Origin: Saccharothrix espanaensis DSM 44229
Lineage (GTDB): Bacteria > Actinomycetota > Actinomycetes > Mycobacteriales > Pseudonocardiaceae
Assembly: GCF_000328705.1 (NCBI RefSeq)
Contig: NC_019673.1
Location: forward strand, 8,381,501-8,445,500
Direction: 5' to 3'
Length of the DNA: 64,000 bases
Shown here: one piece after another, positions 8,256-21,120 of the stretch
Numbering within the stretch: the first letter of the stretch is position 1
How the letters are laid out: each line of letters starts with the position of its first letter
Made by a program: the position numbers and the translations under genes
The notes under the pieces: generated by a model
Databases searched by the model: none
The model's input: the letters and a program-made list of their open reading frames with translations, nothing else
What the model was told of the DNA's origin: nothing

Positions 8256-8594
8256 ATGTCATCCCCGGTGCGCGTGCTGCGCGCCCGCACGTCCACCGCC
8301 CACCGCCGGGCCCGCCGGCTGCTCGCGGTGGTGGTCGAGGCCGTGGCCGGGCGGCGGCCCCGCCGCCAGGTGGCCCGGGTGCTCGCCGCGCCGGCGGCGG
8401 TCGGGGTGGGACGGGCGGTGGCCGTGCCGCGGACCGTGCGGCTGGGCGCGACCCGGCTGTGCCCGACCGCGGCGCAGGCCGTCGAGCTGTGCGGCGTGCT
8501 GGTCAACCGGGGTGGCCGGGTCCGCGCGCTGGCCGCGCGGATCGAGTGGACCGGCGACCAGTGGCGCTGCACCGAGTTCCACGTCCTGCCCTGA
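8256..8594 (+). CDS. Rv3235 family protein
   Basis: 112 aa from the ATG at 8256. It belongs to the Rv3235 family (also called DUF6459), a small actinobacterial family usually encoded just downstream of secA and convergent with it, exactly as here. The N-terminal half is very Arg/Ala-rich; the C-terminal half carries the conserved pattern ending 'ARIEWTGDQWRCTEFHVL'. The function is unknown. The cationic N-terminus could bind nucleic acid or membrane, but that is speculation. Confidence 0.82.
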   Translation: MSSPVRVLRARTSTAHRRARRLLAVVVEAVAGRRPRRQVARVLAAPAAVGVGRAVAVPRTVRLGATRLCPTAAQAVELCGVLVNRGGRVRALAARIEWTGDQWRCTEFHVLP

Positions 8595-8607
8595 CCGGTT
8601 CCTCGAT

Positions 8608-8665
8608 CGCACGTCCGCCGGCAGACGTGCGAATGCCGCCGGACCCGGAGGCCCGACGGCATTCG
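8608..8665. terminator. Tandem hairpins between convergent Rv3235-family and secA genes
   Basis: cgcacgtc (8608-8615) pairs with gacgtgcg (8624-8631), and cgaatgccg (8630-8638) pairs with cggcattcg (8657-8665). The two stems share bases 8630-8631, so they are alternative or stacked folds. They lie in the 84-nt convergent gap and probably terminate both transcripts without a U-tract. Confidence 0.6.
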
Positions 8666-8678
8666 GCACCGAACAGCC

Positions 8679-11558
<2,880 letters not shown>

Positions 11559-12547
11559 CTCGGGTCGACCTCATTACCTCATCGCGACGCGCCCGCGCAC
11601 GGGCGCCTTCCAGCGGTTCGCCACGGCCATGGCGAACCCACACCACCCGCCATCGTAGGCAAGTCGTGAAGGTGTGTGCACAGACACAGGTAGGAAGGGG
11701 TGCGGAACGCCGAGTGACGACCCCGCCGACCCCGCCCGGCGGCGGGCGGGGTCGCCCTGGGTTCCGCGCACGTCGCCGCGTTCGCCGCCGGGTCGTCGTC
11801 GGGTCGCGGACCGGCCTGCGGACCCTCCGGAGGTGGACTCCGCAGTGCCCGGCACCTACCTCCGGTTGGCACCATCGCCGCAGGTGAAAATGGGTGTGTT
11901 CGATGGCAGGGGGCGTCGCCACGACCGCTGGACGGGGTGGTGGCCGGGCTGATCCTGGGTTCGACCACGTGCGCGTGCGGTGGGTGCCGGTGCGGCTCGG
12001 ACCACCGGGCGGGCAGGTCGGTGCCGAAGCTCGGACGACTGGGAGCAGGGCGCGCTTACCAGTTGACCGGTGCCGGCGCGTCGGCGGCGGGTTTGTCGTG
12101 GGAAGGGGCAACGCCGGCCGGCGGGCACGGGGGTCGTGGACGCCGGCGGCGGGCATGCGGTCCGGGACGCCGGTGGTCGCCACGGGTGTGGGGCCGGCGG
12201 TGGAGGTCGAAGGCCGGTGGGCGCTTGCGCGGACTCGGGCCGGGCGCGGCTTGGTTCGGCGTACCGCCGGTGTTGCGCGGTGCGGGTGGCCGGGCGCGGT
12301 CGGGCGAGCCGGTGTCGGGTTGCCCGTGGTCGGTCGGGTGCCCGGGTCGAGTGCCCGGGACGGGTGCCTGGGTGGGGGGCGTCGGTCGGTCAGGCGCGGT
12401 GGTGGGGCCGGTCCGGTGGTGAGCCGGGCGCGCTGCCTGCCGAGTCGGCGCGGATCCGCACCTCGGCGGTGCGGATCCGGGTCACGGCCCCCGGCGTGCA
12501 GAGGACGCCGGGGAGCCGCGAACGTCTGGGGGTGGGGCCGGCTTCCC
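11559..12547. other. Unusually long non-coding stretch between hpf and secA
   Basis: About 990 nt lie upstream of secA and downstream of hpf. Open frames on both strands have no family match and a composition typical of chance frames in GC-rich DNA. From about 11890 to 12420 the plus strand is conspicuously G-rich and T/G-patterned, with repeated GGGTG/GGTCGG words. The only clear structures are the two hairpins at 12451-12513. The rest may hold the secA promoter or leader, or the remains of a decayed gene. Confidence 0.5.
12451..12513 (-). terminator. Two tandem hairpins after hpf
   Basis: cggatccgcac (12451-12461) and gtgcggatccg (12469-12479) form a perfect 11-bp stem with a 7-nt loop. 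Next to it 12489-12497 pairs perfectly with 12505-12513 (9 bp). Both lie 35-97 nt beyond the hpf stop on its strand, so they most likely terminate the hpf transcript. Confidence 0.6.
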
Positions 12548-13240
12548 TCAGGCCAGCCTGATCACGCCGTAGTCGAAACCCTTTCGGCGGTAGACGACGC
12601 TCGGACGACCGCAGTCCGCGTCGGAGAACAGGTAGAAGTCGTGGCCGACCAGCTCCATCTCGTAGAGGGCCTGGTCCACGGTCATCGGCTTGGCGGTGTG
12701 CTCTTTCTCGCGCACGATCTGGCCGGGCAGGTTGGCGTCGGCGTCCTCGTCCCACCGTTGCTGCGCGGGCACTTCCGCCATGCCCCCGTAGGCCGGTTCG
12801 GCGTCCGGGGCGGCTTCGAGCACTGCGGTGTGCCCGAGCCACAAACCCTGCGCCTGTCCGTCCTGCTCGGAGAGGACGGGTGGTGCCGCGAGTCCGCTGG
12901 TCGCCTCGGCGACCGACGTCGGGCCCCGTCGCCCGTGGTGCACCCGCCGGCGATCGTGCGAGCGGCGCAGCCGGTTCTCCAACTTGCTGACCGCCGAGTC
13001 CAGTGCGGCGTAGAAGTCGCCCGCACACGCCTCGGACCGGATCACCGGGCCACGTCCCTTGCCCGTGATCTCGACCCGCTGGCAGTTCTTCGACTGGCGG
13101 CGGTTCGGCTCGTGGAAAAGCTCCACGTCGAAGCGGATGACCTTGCGGTCGTATCGCTCGAGCCTGGCCAACTTCTCCACGACGTGCACCCGGTAGTGAT
13201 CGGGCACCTCGACGTTGCGGCCCTTAACGACGATGTCCAT
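12548..13240 (-). CDS. hpf: Long-form ribosome hibernation promoting factor
   Basis: 230 aa with a clear GGGAGGT ribosome binding site before the ATG. Long HPF dimerises 70S ribosomes to inactive 100S particles in stationary phase. The N-terminal S30AE domain spans about 1-110 ('MDIVVKGRNVEVPDHYRVHVVEKL', 'YAALDSAVSKLENRLRRSHDRR'). A charged linker of about 60 residues follows, then the C-terminal dimerisation domain (about 170-230) with 'KPMTVDQALYEMELVGHDFYLF' and 'VVYRRKGFDYGVI' (each quoted in part). The comF-hpf-secA order matches M. tuberculosis Rv3242c-Rv3240c. Confidence 0.93.
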   Translation of the reverse strand: MDIVVKGRNVEVPDHYRVHVVEKLARLERYDRKVIRFDVELFHEPNRRQSKNCQRVEITGKGRGPVIRSEACAGDFYAALDSAVSKLENRLRRSHDRRRVHHGRRGPTSVAEATSGLAAPPVLSEQDGQAQGLWLGHTAVLEAAPDAEPAYGGMAEVPAQQRWDEDADANLPGQIVREKEHTAKPMTVDQALYEMELVGHDFYLFSDADCGRPSVVYRRKGFDYGVIRLA

Positions 13241-13669
13241 ACACGACCTCCCTCGCGTTGCTGCGAGCTATGGCTTCGGATCGTTGCGGCACCGGTCCCG
13301 CGATCGCCTTCGCGAGTTGTCGCTGAGGGTTGTCCTCAGGGCTCCACCGGCGCCAGGGTCATGGGCTGTTCGCCTCCTCCCCGCGTGCCGGGAACGCTGA
13401 TAGCGGTGCACGTTAGCCCGGTATTCGCCGCTGCGACAGCCCCCGGGGCGGGGGAACTCCATGATTTTCCGGACGTGACGCTCAGCGACGAAAAACGGGC
13501 ACCGGCAGTGCGCCAGGCGGGCGCGGCGAACTGGGGCGCGAACGGAGACTCACCCGTTCGACCCAGCCACCTGCCGACAGTCGTCGGCTGGGTGGCTGCG
13601 CCGAACAGCCTCCGCAAGCACCTCATATCCGGCCAACGGACGAACGGCCCGCGGGGTTCCCCATCAGAA
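13241..13669. other. 429-nt intergenic region upstream of hpf
   Basis: No gene is supported on either strand. The 3' hairpin of the comF transcript lies at 13564-13598. The part nearest the hpf start (13241-13450) is the likely site of the hpf promoter, but I cannot assign a -35/-10 pair with confidence. Confidence 0.5.
13564..13598 (-). terminator. Hairpin terminator downstream of comF
   Basis: cagccacctgccgac (13564-13578) pairs with 13583-13598 with one bulged base and a 4-nt loop. It is 72 nt past the comF stop on the comF strand and precedes hpf, so it probably ends the mtrAB-lpqB-comF transcript. Confidence 0.55.
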
Positions 13670-14335
13670 TCACCCGTGTGGGTGGGATCCGCGAGTCGAC
13701 GTCAGCGTCAGGACGGCCGGTACCCGGAACCCGCCGATCTTCAACGCCGAGACGCACGCGGCTGCCGTCGCACCCGTCGTGACCACGTCGTCCAGCACCA
13801 CGACGCCCGCTCCGGGCGGCGGGAGACCCCCTCGGACCAGCCGCACGCGGCCCGCCAGGTTGGCCCGCCGGGCCGCCGCGTCGAGCCCCACCGAGTCGGC
13901 CACGCCGGGCGCGAAGGCCAGCGCGCGGGCCAGCGGCAGGCCGGCGCACCGCGCTACTCCCACCAAGTGGGAACCACCGCGCCGGCGGACGGCTGCGCGG
14001 CGTGACGGCGCGGGCACCAGCCACCAATTCCGGCAGCCCGCCGGACAGCCCGGCAGTTTCGGCACGGCCGCCGCGACGAGCGCGCCCAACACCGGCGCGA
14101 GGTCACGCCGGCCGCGCTCTTTGAGGGCGAGCACGAGTTCGCGACCCGGACCCCGGTAATCGGCCAGTGCGAACACCGGTGGGCCTTTGCCCGGCACGGG
14201 CACCCGGCGGGGCGGGCCGAACGCGGCGAGGCACCGCGCGCAGCAGCGCGCACCCTCGACTCCACAGCCGGCGCAACGGGGCGGGAACAGCAGGTTGATC
14301 AGCACGTGATCGAGAGTGCCGGCCGGGTACGACAA
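13670..14335 (-). CDS. ComF-family phosphoribosyltransferase-like protein
   Basis: 221 aa. An N-terminal zinc-finger-like segment, 'CAGCGVEGARCCARC', precedes a type-I phosphoribosyltransferase domain whose PRPP loop is 'VVVLDDVVTTGATAAAC'. ComF proteins are linked to DNA uptake in competent bacteria, but in Actinobacteria they are conserved without known competence and their role is unclear. The gene follows lpqB by 54 nt on the same strand, the arrangement seen with Rv3242c. Confidence 0.88.
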   Translation of the reverse strand: MSYPAGTLDHVLINLLFPPRCAGCGVEGARCCARCLAAFGPPRRVPVPGKGPPVFALADYRGPGRELVLALKERGRRDLAPVLGALVAAAVPKLPGCPAGCRNWWLVPAPSRRAAVRRRGGSHLVGVARCAGLPLARALAFAPGVADSVGLDAAARRANLAGRVRLVRGGLPPPGAGVVVLDDVVTTGATAAACVSALKIGGFRVPAVLTLTSTRGSHPHG

Positions 14336-14389
14336 TTTTCGGGCGCGCGAATCCCGAACTGAGAGCCCCCTGGGGCAGGCTCTCAGAAA

Positions 14390-16132
14390 TCAGCCGGGAT
14401 AGAAAGCCTGGGCGCCCGTTTCGACCTTCACCGCGGTGCTCGCCCGCCACACGTCGCCGACGTCGCCCGCGCTCCACAGCCCGCTCTGGTCGACGGCCAC
14501 CACGTTGCGGCCCGGCGCGGCGGTCACCGAGCTCACCGGCACGGTCAGGTTCGAGGTGTTGTAGCGCTCGATCTTGAGCCCGTCGATGTTCACCTTGGCG
14601 ATCGGCCAGGACGCCAGCGACGTGCTCGCCACCAGCACGTCCTGCGCCAGCCAGTCGACCGCGATGGTCGCCGTGCCCAGGACGGTCGGCTGGAGGTTGC
14701 GCGGCAGCCGCAGCGAGACCGACGAGTCCGACCCGCGCACCACCGCTGCCACCACGAGCCGCCCGCCGACCACGGCCGCGACCCGCGTGCCGTCGCGCGA
14801 GAGCCGCAGCTCGGTGATCCCGCCGAACAGGCTCAGCTCGGAGGCGTTCACCGCGTTCGCGGTCCACCCGGCGTCGGTCTTGTTGACCCGCACCACGTTC
14901 GCGCCGTCCGCGACCGTCCACACCTCCGGGCTGGGGTCGCCCGGCCGGCCGCTGAGCAGCCACGTCGGCCGGGTCAGCGTCGAGGCGGGCAGGTCCACGG
15001 CGGCCAGCGCCTCCTCCAGGTTGCCCACCCGCAGCCGCACGGTCTTCGGGTCGACCCGGCTGACCACGGCCAGTTCCGTGCCGTCGAGCGACTGCGCGGC
15101 GCTGACCACCTGGTACTCGCCGGTCCCGGCGGGGCCCCGGACGGGTTCGCCGTTGGCCAGCCGGCGGACCAGGCCGCCGGTCGCCACCAGGCCGCTGAGG
15201 TCGGCGTCGGGGGTGATCAGGGCCTCGCCGGACTGCACGTCGGCGGGCCGCCACTCGATCTGGTCGGTCGAGATCGGCGCGCCCTCCACCAGGATCCGGA
15301 TCCGGCTGCTGGTCACGCCCGCCAGCGACTTCACCACCTGGGCCACGATCTGCTTGCGCAGCTGCGCGGTGAGGTCGCCGACCTTGGTCAGGTCGACTTC
15401 CAGCGCGCCGTCGTCCGCCTCGTGGGTGTCCTTGCGCTGCGCCGCGCCGTTGGGCACCGCGGTCGCCAACGCGCCACGCAGGCCCACAGCGGGGCCCTTG
15501 AGCAGCAGTTCGGTCACACGGCGCGGGATGGACGTCGACGGCGGGACCACGACGTAGCGCGGGTCGGGCACCAGGACGCCGAAGTCCGGGTTGTAGAAGT
15601 AGAGGGTGACCCGCCGGTAGTTGGCCTGGAAGCCGACCAGGGGCACGTAGATGCCGTCCGGCGGGTCGGAGATGCGCCACTCGCCGTCCTTGTCGGCCTC
15701 GATGCCGACCGGGGCCGTGAGGTCGCCGACGCGCTGCACGAACGAGCTGTCGACCTCCAGCGAGCCGATGTTCTTGCCCTGGAGCATCACCGTGCGGTGC
15801 TTGGCGTCCGCGGGCAGGTCGCCGCCGCCGGTGGGGACGGTGTTGAACGTCGTGTCGATGACGGTCGGGGTGACCTTGGTGTCCCAGTTCTTCCGGGCGT
15901 CCTCGGTCAGGTAGGCCTTGGCCGCCGCGTAGTCGGCGTCGGGGTTCGCCGAGGCGTTGACGAACTCGCGGACCAGGCTCAGCGGGTCGATGCCCTTGGT
16001 GGGCTTCGGGGCGGCGGCCTCGGTGGCGCTGCCGGCCGACGGGTTCACCGCGATGGGCGTCGTCTGCGTGGGGATGGCGGCGCACCCCGTCAGGGCCGCC
16101 AGGCACGCCACCACCGCTACCAGCCGCTTCAC
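14390..16132 (-). CDS. lpqB: Lipoprotein LpqB, MtrAB accessory factor
   Basis: 580 aa with a lipoprotein signal peptide: positive 'MKRL', a hydrophobic core and lipobox LTGC ending at Cys17. A GerMN/sporulation-type domain covers about 45-340 and a beta-propeller-like C-terminal domain about 340-580. LpqB is anchored on the outside of the membrane and, as studied in mycobacteria and Streptomyces, modulates MtrB sensor activity in cell envelope and division control. It follows mtrB by 37 nt in the same operon. Confidence 0.93.
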   Translation of the reverse strand: MKRLVAVVACLAALTGCAAIPTQTTPIAVNPSAGSATEAAAPKPTKGIDPLSLVREFVNASANPDADYAAAKAYLTEDARKNWDTKVTPTVIDTTFNTVPTGGGDLPADAKHRTVMLQGKNIGSLEVDSSFVQRVGDLTAPVGIEADKDGEWRISDPPDGIYVPLVGFQANYRRVTLYFYNPDFGVLVPDPRYVVVPPSTSIPRRVTELLLKGPAVGLRGALATAVPNGAAQRKDTHEADDGALEVDLTKVGDLTAQLRKQIVAQVVKSLAGVTSSRIRILVEGAPISTDQIEWRPADVQSGEALITPDADLSGLVATGGLVRRLANGEPVRGPAGTGEYQVVSAAQSLDGTELAVVSRVDPKTVRLRVGNLEEALAAVDLPASTLTRPTWLLSGRPGDPSPEVWTVADGANVVRVNKTDAGWTANAVNASELSLFGGITELRLSRDGTRVAAVVGGRLVVAAVVRGSDSSVSLRLPRNLQPTVLGTATIAVDWLAQDVLVASTSLASWPIAKVNIDGLKIERYNTSNLTVPVSSVTAAPGRNVVAVDQSGLWSAGDVGDVWRASTAVKVETGAQAFYPG

Positions 16133-16169
16133 CGGGCCTCCCCCGCTCTCGTCGCACCCCGCCCGGCGG

Positions 16170-17897
<1,728 letters not shown>

Positions 17898-17907
17898 CGG
17901 ACACCGA

Positions 17908-18594
17908 TCACGGAGGGCCCGCCTTGTACCCGACGCCGCGGACGGTCAGCACCACCTCGGGGTGCTCGGGGTCGCGCTCCACCTTCGAGCGCAGGCGCTG
18001 CACGTGGACGTTCACCAGCCGGGTGTCCGCCGCGTGCCGGTAGCCCCACACCTGTTCGAGCAGGACCTCGCGGGTGAACACCTGGCGCGGCTTGCGGGCC
18101 AGTGCCACCAGCAGGTCGAACTCCAGCGGGGTGAGCTGGATCGGCTTGCCCTCGCGCAGCACCTCGTGGCCGGGCACGTCGATGGTCAGGTCGCCGATCT
18201 GGAGCACCTCGGCGGGCTCGGCCTCGGTGCGCCGCAGGCGCGCGCGGATCCGCGCCACCAGCTCCTTCGGCTTGAACGGCTTGACCACGTAGTCGTCCGC
18301 GCCGGACTCCAGGCCGAGCACGACGTCCACGGTGTCGCTCTTCGCGGTGAGCATGACGATCGGGACGCCCGACTCGGAGCGGATCGCCTTGCACACGTCG
18401 ATGCCGTTCATGCCCGGGAGCATGAGGTCGAGCAGCACCAGGTCCGGTTTCAACTCGCGGAGCGCGGGCAGCGCGCGGGCGCCATCGGCCACCACCGCGG
18501 TATCGAACCCCTCGCCCCGCAGCACGATGGTCAGCATCTCCGCCAGAGCGGGGTCGTCGTCCACCACGAGCACGCGTGCCTTCATACCCACCAT
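17908..18594 (-). CDS. mtrA: Response regulator MtrA
   Basis: 228 aa from the ATG at 18594. This start gives exactly the length and N-terminal register of M. tuberculosis MtrA; an ATG at 18585 would be three codons shorter. The receiver domain has the acidic pocket 'VVDDD', phospho-acceptor Asp56 in 'DLVLLDLMLPG' and Lys in 'VVKPFKPKE'. The C-terminal OmpR-type winged helix includes 'LEQVWGYRHAADTRLVNVHV'. MtrA controls cell-wall hydrolases and replication-linked genes, so with mtrB and lpqB this forms the standard operon. Confidence 0.97.
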   Translation of the reverse strand: MVGMKARVLVVDDDPALAEMLTIVLRGEGFDTAVVADGARALPALRELKPDLVLLDLMLPGMNGIDVCKAIRSESGVPIVMLTAKSDTVDVVLGLESGADDYVVKPFKPKELVARIRARLRRTEAEPAEVLQIGDLTIDVPGHEVLREGKPIQLTPLEFDLLVALARKPRQVFTREVLLEQVWGYRHAADTRLVNVHVQRLRSKVERDPEHPEVVLTVRGVGYKAGPP

Positions 18595-18747
18595 CGTCCC
18601 ACTAGTGGTCGGACCCCCACGCACCGCCCAGTACTCATCGCCGCTGGTCGCCGCACGGGTCCGCTCGGTCATCGGTCTCGGTCGCCGTTCCACGCGCCCA
18701 CCTCGCACTCACCGCACGGGATTCTTCAGCGACTCATCGGCGGGGCG

Positions 18748-18762
18748 GTCACGTTTCGTTAC
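18748..18762 (-). promoter_or_regulatory. Candidate MtrA box upstream of mtrA
   Basis: On the minus strand this reads GTAAC-gaaac-GTGAC, two GTNAC half-sites in direct repeat with a 5-bp spacer. This resembles MtrA recognition sequences described in Actinobacteria. It is 154 nt upstream of the mtrA start and at the 3' end of tmk, which would fit autoregulation. The match was made by eye, without a scoring matrix. Confidence 0.4.
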
Positions 18763-18771
18763 TCCGTGAGA

Positions 18772-19413
18772 CTAACGGGTGAAATACCGGTCTAGCAGAC
18801 CATCCATCCGCAGGTCGACCGTGCCGTCGAGGACCTCCCACGGCGACAGCCAGTGCGCGGCGGCCAGTTCGTCGTACACGGCGCCGCAGCGGCTCTGAAG
18901 GTCGTCGTCGGACTCGTAGACGTCACGTTCGCGCTGTTCGGACGTCTCCCGGTGGGCGGCGCGACTCTGCGCGACGGCGCTCGGCACGCGCAGCAGCAAC
19001 TGCAAGTCCGGGATCGGCAACCCGAAGCGGTCCACCTCCAGCGCGCGCAGCCAGTCGACGAACTCGCCGTCCGCGTGCTGGCGCAGGCGTGCAGCGCCGT
19101 ACGCGGCGTTGGAGGCGATGTACCGGTCGAGGAGGACGACGTCGTAGTCGAGGAGGTCCGCGCGAATCCGGTCGGCGGCACCCCGGCGGTCCAGCGCGTA
19201 CAGGACGGACATGCCGTGCACGGAGTCCGTCAGGTCGCCGAGCCGGCCGTGCAGCGCGTCCCGGACGAGTTCGGCGTGGATGTCGTCGTCGTACCGGGGG
19301 AACGCCCCGGTGGCGACTTTGCGCCCCTGCACCGCGAGCGCGTCGGTGAGCGCCTTGGCGAGGGTCCGCTTGCCCGCGCCGTCCAATCCCTCGATCACGA
19401 CGAGTTTTCCCAC
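18772..19413 (-). CDS. tmk: Thymidylate kinase
   Basis: 213 aa. It phosphorylates dTMP to dTDP for DNA synthesis. The P-loop is 'GLDGAGKRTL' near the start, with the Arg/Thr change seen in mycobacterial Tmk, followed by the 'LLDRYIASNAAYGAARL' DRY motif and the lid region 'RETSEQRERDVYES'. In M. tuberculosis tmk is next to sahH and mtrA. Here mtrA still follows, but three genes separate tmk from ahcY. Confidence 0.94.
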   Translation of the reverse strand: MGKLVVIEGLDGAGKRTLAKALTDALAVQGRKVATGAFPRYDDDIHAELVRDALHGRLGDLTDSVHGMSVLYALDRRGAADRIRADLLDYDVVLLDRYIASNAAYGAARLRQHADGEFVDWLRALEVDRFGLPIPDLQLLLRVPSAVAQSRAAHRETSEQRERDVYESDDDLQSRCGAVYDELAAAHWLSPWEVLDGTVDLRMDGLLDRYFTR

Positions 19414-19552
19414 GCCACCACCCTAGGGGGCGATCAAAAACCTCGATCGGCGGCATGACTTCGCCCAGTCGGGTGACTGGAGATCTTTCTCTCACCAGAT
19501 CGAGTGACTACGGTGAACCCAATTCGGGCGCGCACGAAAGGGTGGTGCCGCG

Positions 19553-20521
19553 GTGACCGCGGATTCCGGGCCGGTTGACCAGCCGGTGGGCCACCCCCCT
19601 GGCTTGCCCAGCGCCCTGGCCGAGACGCTGCGCTACGGCCCGTTCCACCGCGCCCTGCACGACGCCATCGCCCACCGCGGGCTGTCCCTGGCCCGGCTGC
19701 GGGCGCACCTGGAGCAGCAGGGCGTGCAGGTCGGCCAGTCGACCCTGAGCTACTGGCAGCGCGGACTGCGCCATCCCGAAGTGCCCCGGGCGATCGCGAC
19801 CGTGCGGGCGCTGGAGACCGTGCTGCGGCTGCCGGTGGACTCGCTGGTCACGCTGGTCGGCAACCGCCCGCAGCCCCGGCTGCCCCGGCCGGCGTTCACC
19901 GAGCTGGCCAACGCGTGGGTGCAGACGGTGCCGCTGCTGGCCGAGTTCGAAGCCGTGCCGGAGAGCGCGCGGGCCAACGCCGACCTCGAAGTGCTGTCCG
20001 TGCACGACACCGTGCTCATCGGGGTGCAGCGGGAGCAGCGCTCGATCACCACGCGGCTGGTCGTGCGGGCGCTGCGCACCGGACCGGACCGATACCTGGC
20101 CGTGCACCAGGGCGACGAGGGGTCAGTGATCGACAACGCCCTGGTAAGACCCGCGGAGGGGTGCCGGCAGGGGCGGCTGCGGCGGCAGAGCGCGTCCCGG
20201 GGGCTGGCGTTCGAGCTGCTCTTCGACCGGCGGCTCTCCGAGGGCGAGGAGCACGTCTTCAGCTTCACCGTGGTGGACGACACCGGCGGCCCGACCCCCG
20301 GCCACCACCGCACGTTCCGCGAACCGTGCCGCGGCTACCTGCTGCAACTGGCCTGCAACCGGCGAACCCTGCCCGCCCGGTGCACCAAGCAGTTCCGGGT
20401 GGACACCGGCGCGACACCGGTGGACGTGGAGGAGCTGGTGTGCGGCCTGGGCGGCGTGGTCAGCGCCTACTTCACCGACGTCGGACCGGGCATGGCCGGC
20501 ATCGGCGTGGAGTGGAACTGA
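19553..20521 (+). CDS. Helix-turn-helix (XRE-like) regulator with uncharacterised C-terminal domain
   Basis: 322 aa from the GTG at 19553. Residues about 30-100 form a helix-turn-helix of lambda-repressor type (HRALHDAIAHRGLSLARL ... QSTLSYWQRG). The remaining 220 residues are a beta-rich domain with no named family known to me; it has 'RTFREPCRGYLLQLACN' and ends in 'GIGVEWN'. The protein is a common type in Streptomyces and Pseudonocardiales, probably a small-molecule-responsive repressor. It is divergent from tmk and convergent with the next two genes, within an insertion in an otherwise conserved locus. Confidence 0.75.
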   Translation: MTADSGPVDQPVGHPPGLPSALAETLRYGPFHRALHDAIAHRGLSLARLRAHLEQQGVQVGQSTLSYWQRGLRHPEVPRAIATVRALETVLRLPVDSLVTLVGNRPQPRLPRPAFTELANAWVQTVPLLAEFEAVPESARANADLEVLSVHDTVLIGVQREQRSITTRLVVRALRTGPDRYLAVHQGDEGSVIDNALVRPAEGCRQGRLRRQSASRGLAFELLFDRRLSEGEEHVFSFTVVDDTGGPTPGHHRTFREPCRGYLLQLACNRRTLPARCTKQFRVDTGATPVDVEELVCGLGGVVSAYFTDVGPGMAGIGVEWN

Positions 20522-20549
20522 CCCTCGGGCGACCGACCGGCCGGCCACC

Positions 20550-21116
20550 TCAGACGATGTCGAGGCGCGGCGCGGCCGACGCCGCCTGCGCGGCGTGCGC
20601 GACGGCCTGGGCGTCCTCGACCCGCCCCACGCGCACCGACATGGCCGGCACCGCCCGCTTCGTCGGCTTGGTCGTGTAGACCGTGAACGCCTTCGAGGCC
20701 CGGTCGTAGAAGACGCCCTTCGCCTGGTTCCAGTCGACCTCCACGAACTGCCGGCGCAGCACCCCGACGAACAGGAACAACAGCCGGCGGTCGGTGCAGG
20801 CGAGCACCCCGAAGCCCTCCCCCTGGGCGGCGGTCAGCGCGAGCACCCGCTCCTCCGGGCGCAGGTGGCCGGCCAGGAGGTGCACCTCCTTCATCGACCC
20901 CGTCAGCGCACCCCGCACGCGGTCCAGCGCCGCCGCGATGTCGGGCCGCAACGCCAGCACGGCCGGTTCCGGCGGCGCAGCGGCCACCGGCTCGGCCACC
21001 GCCACCCGGCGCACGGCGGTGTGGAACGTCCACCGCCCGCCGTCCCAGTAGCGGACCAGCGAGTCGTCGAGCGGATCGGGCAGCCACGCGGGCGGCCGCA
21101 CGGGCGACTGGGTCAT
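20550..21116 (-). CDS. DUF2510 protein with a PH-like domain
   Basis: 188 aa from the ATG at 21116, four bases after the stop of the DUF4041/GIY-YIG gene, so the pair is an operon. The first 35 residues contain a DUF2510 motif (WLPDPLDDSLVRYWDGGRWT). Residues about 75-165 look like a bacterial PH-type domain (GVLACTDRRLLFLFVG, EVDWNQAKGVFYD). There is no membrane segment. DUF2510 is a short Trp-rich module usually attached to secretion or membrane-associated proteins. The function is unknown; co-transcription suggests it works with the nuclease-like partner. Confidence 0.72.
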   Translation of the reverse strand: MTQSPVRPPAWLPDPLDDSLVRYWDGGRWTFHTAVRRVAVAEPVAAAPPEPAVLALRPDIAAALDRVRGALTGSMKEVHLLAGHLRPEERVLALTAAQGEGFGVLACTDRRLLFLFVGVLRRQFVEVDWNQAKGVFYDRASKAFTVYTTKPTKRAVPAMSVRVGRVEDAQAVAHAAQAASAAPRLDIV

Positions 21117-21120
21117 CGCC

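Noticed and set aside
11574..12422. Several open frames (minus 11579-11968, minus 11856-12128, plus 11937-12422) between hpf and secA
   Set aside because: Translations are Arg/Gly/Pro-rich without motifs and none has a convincing start context.
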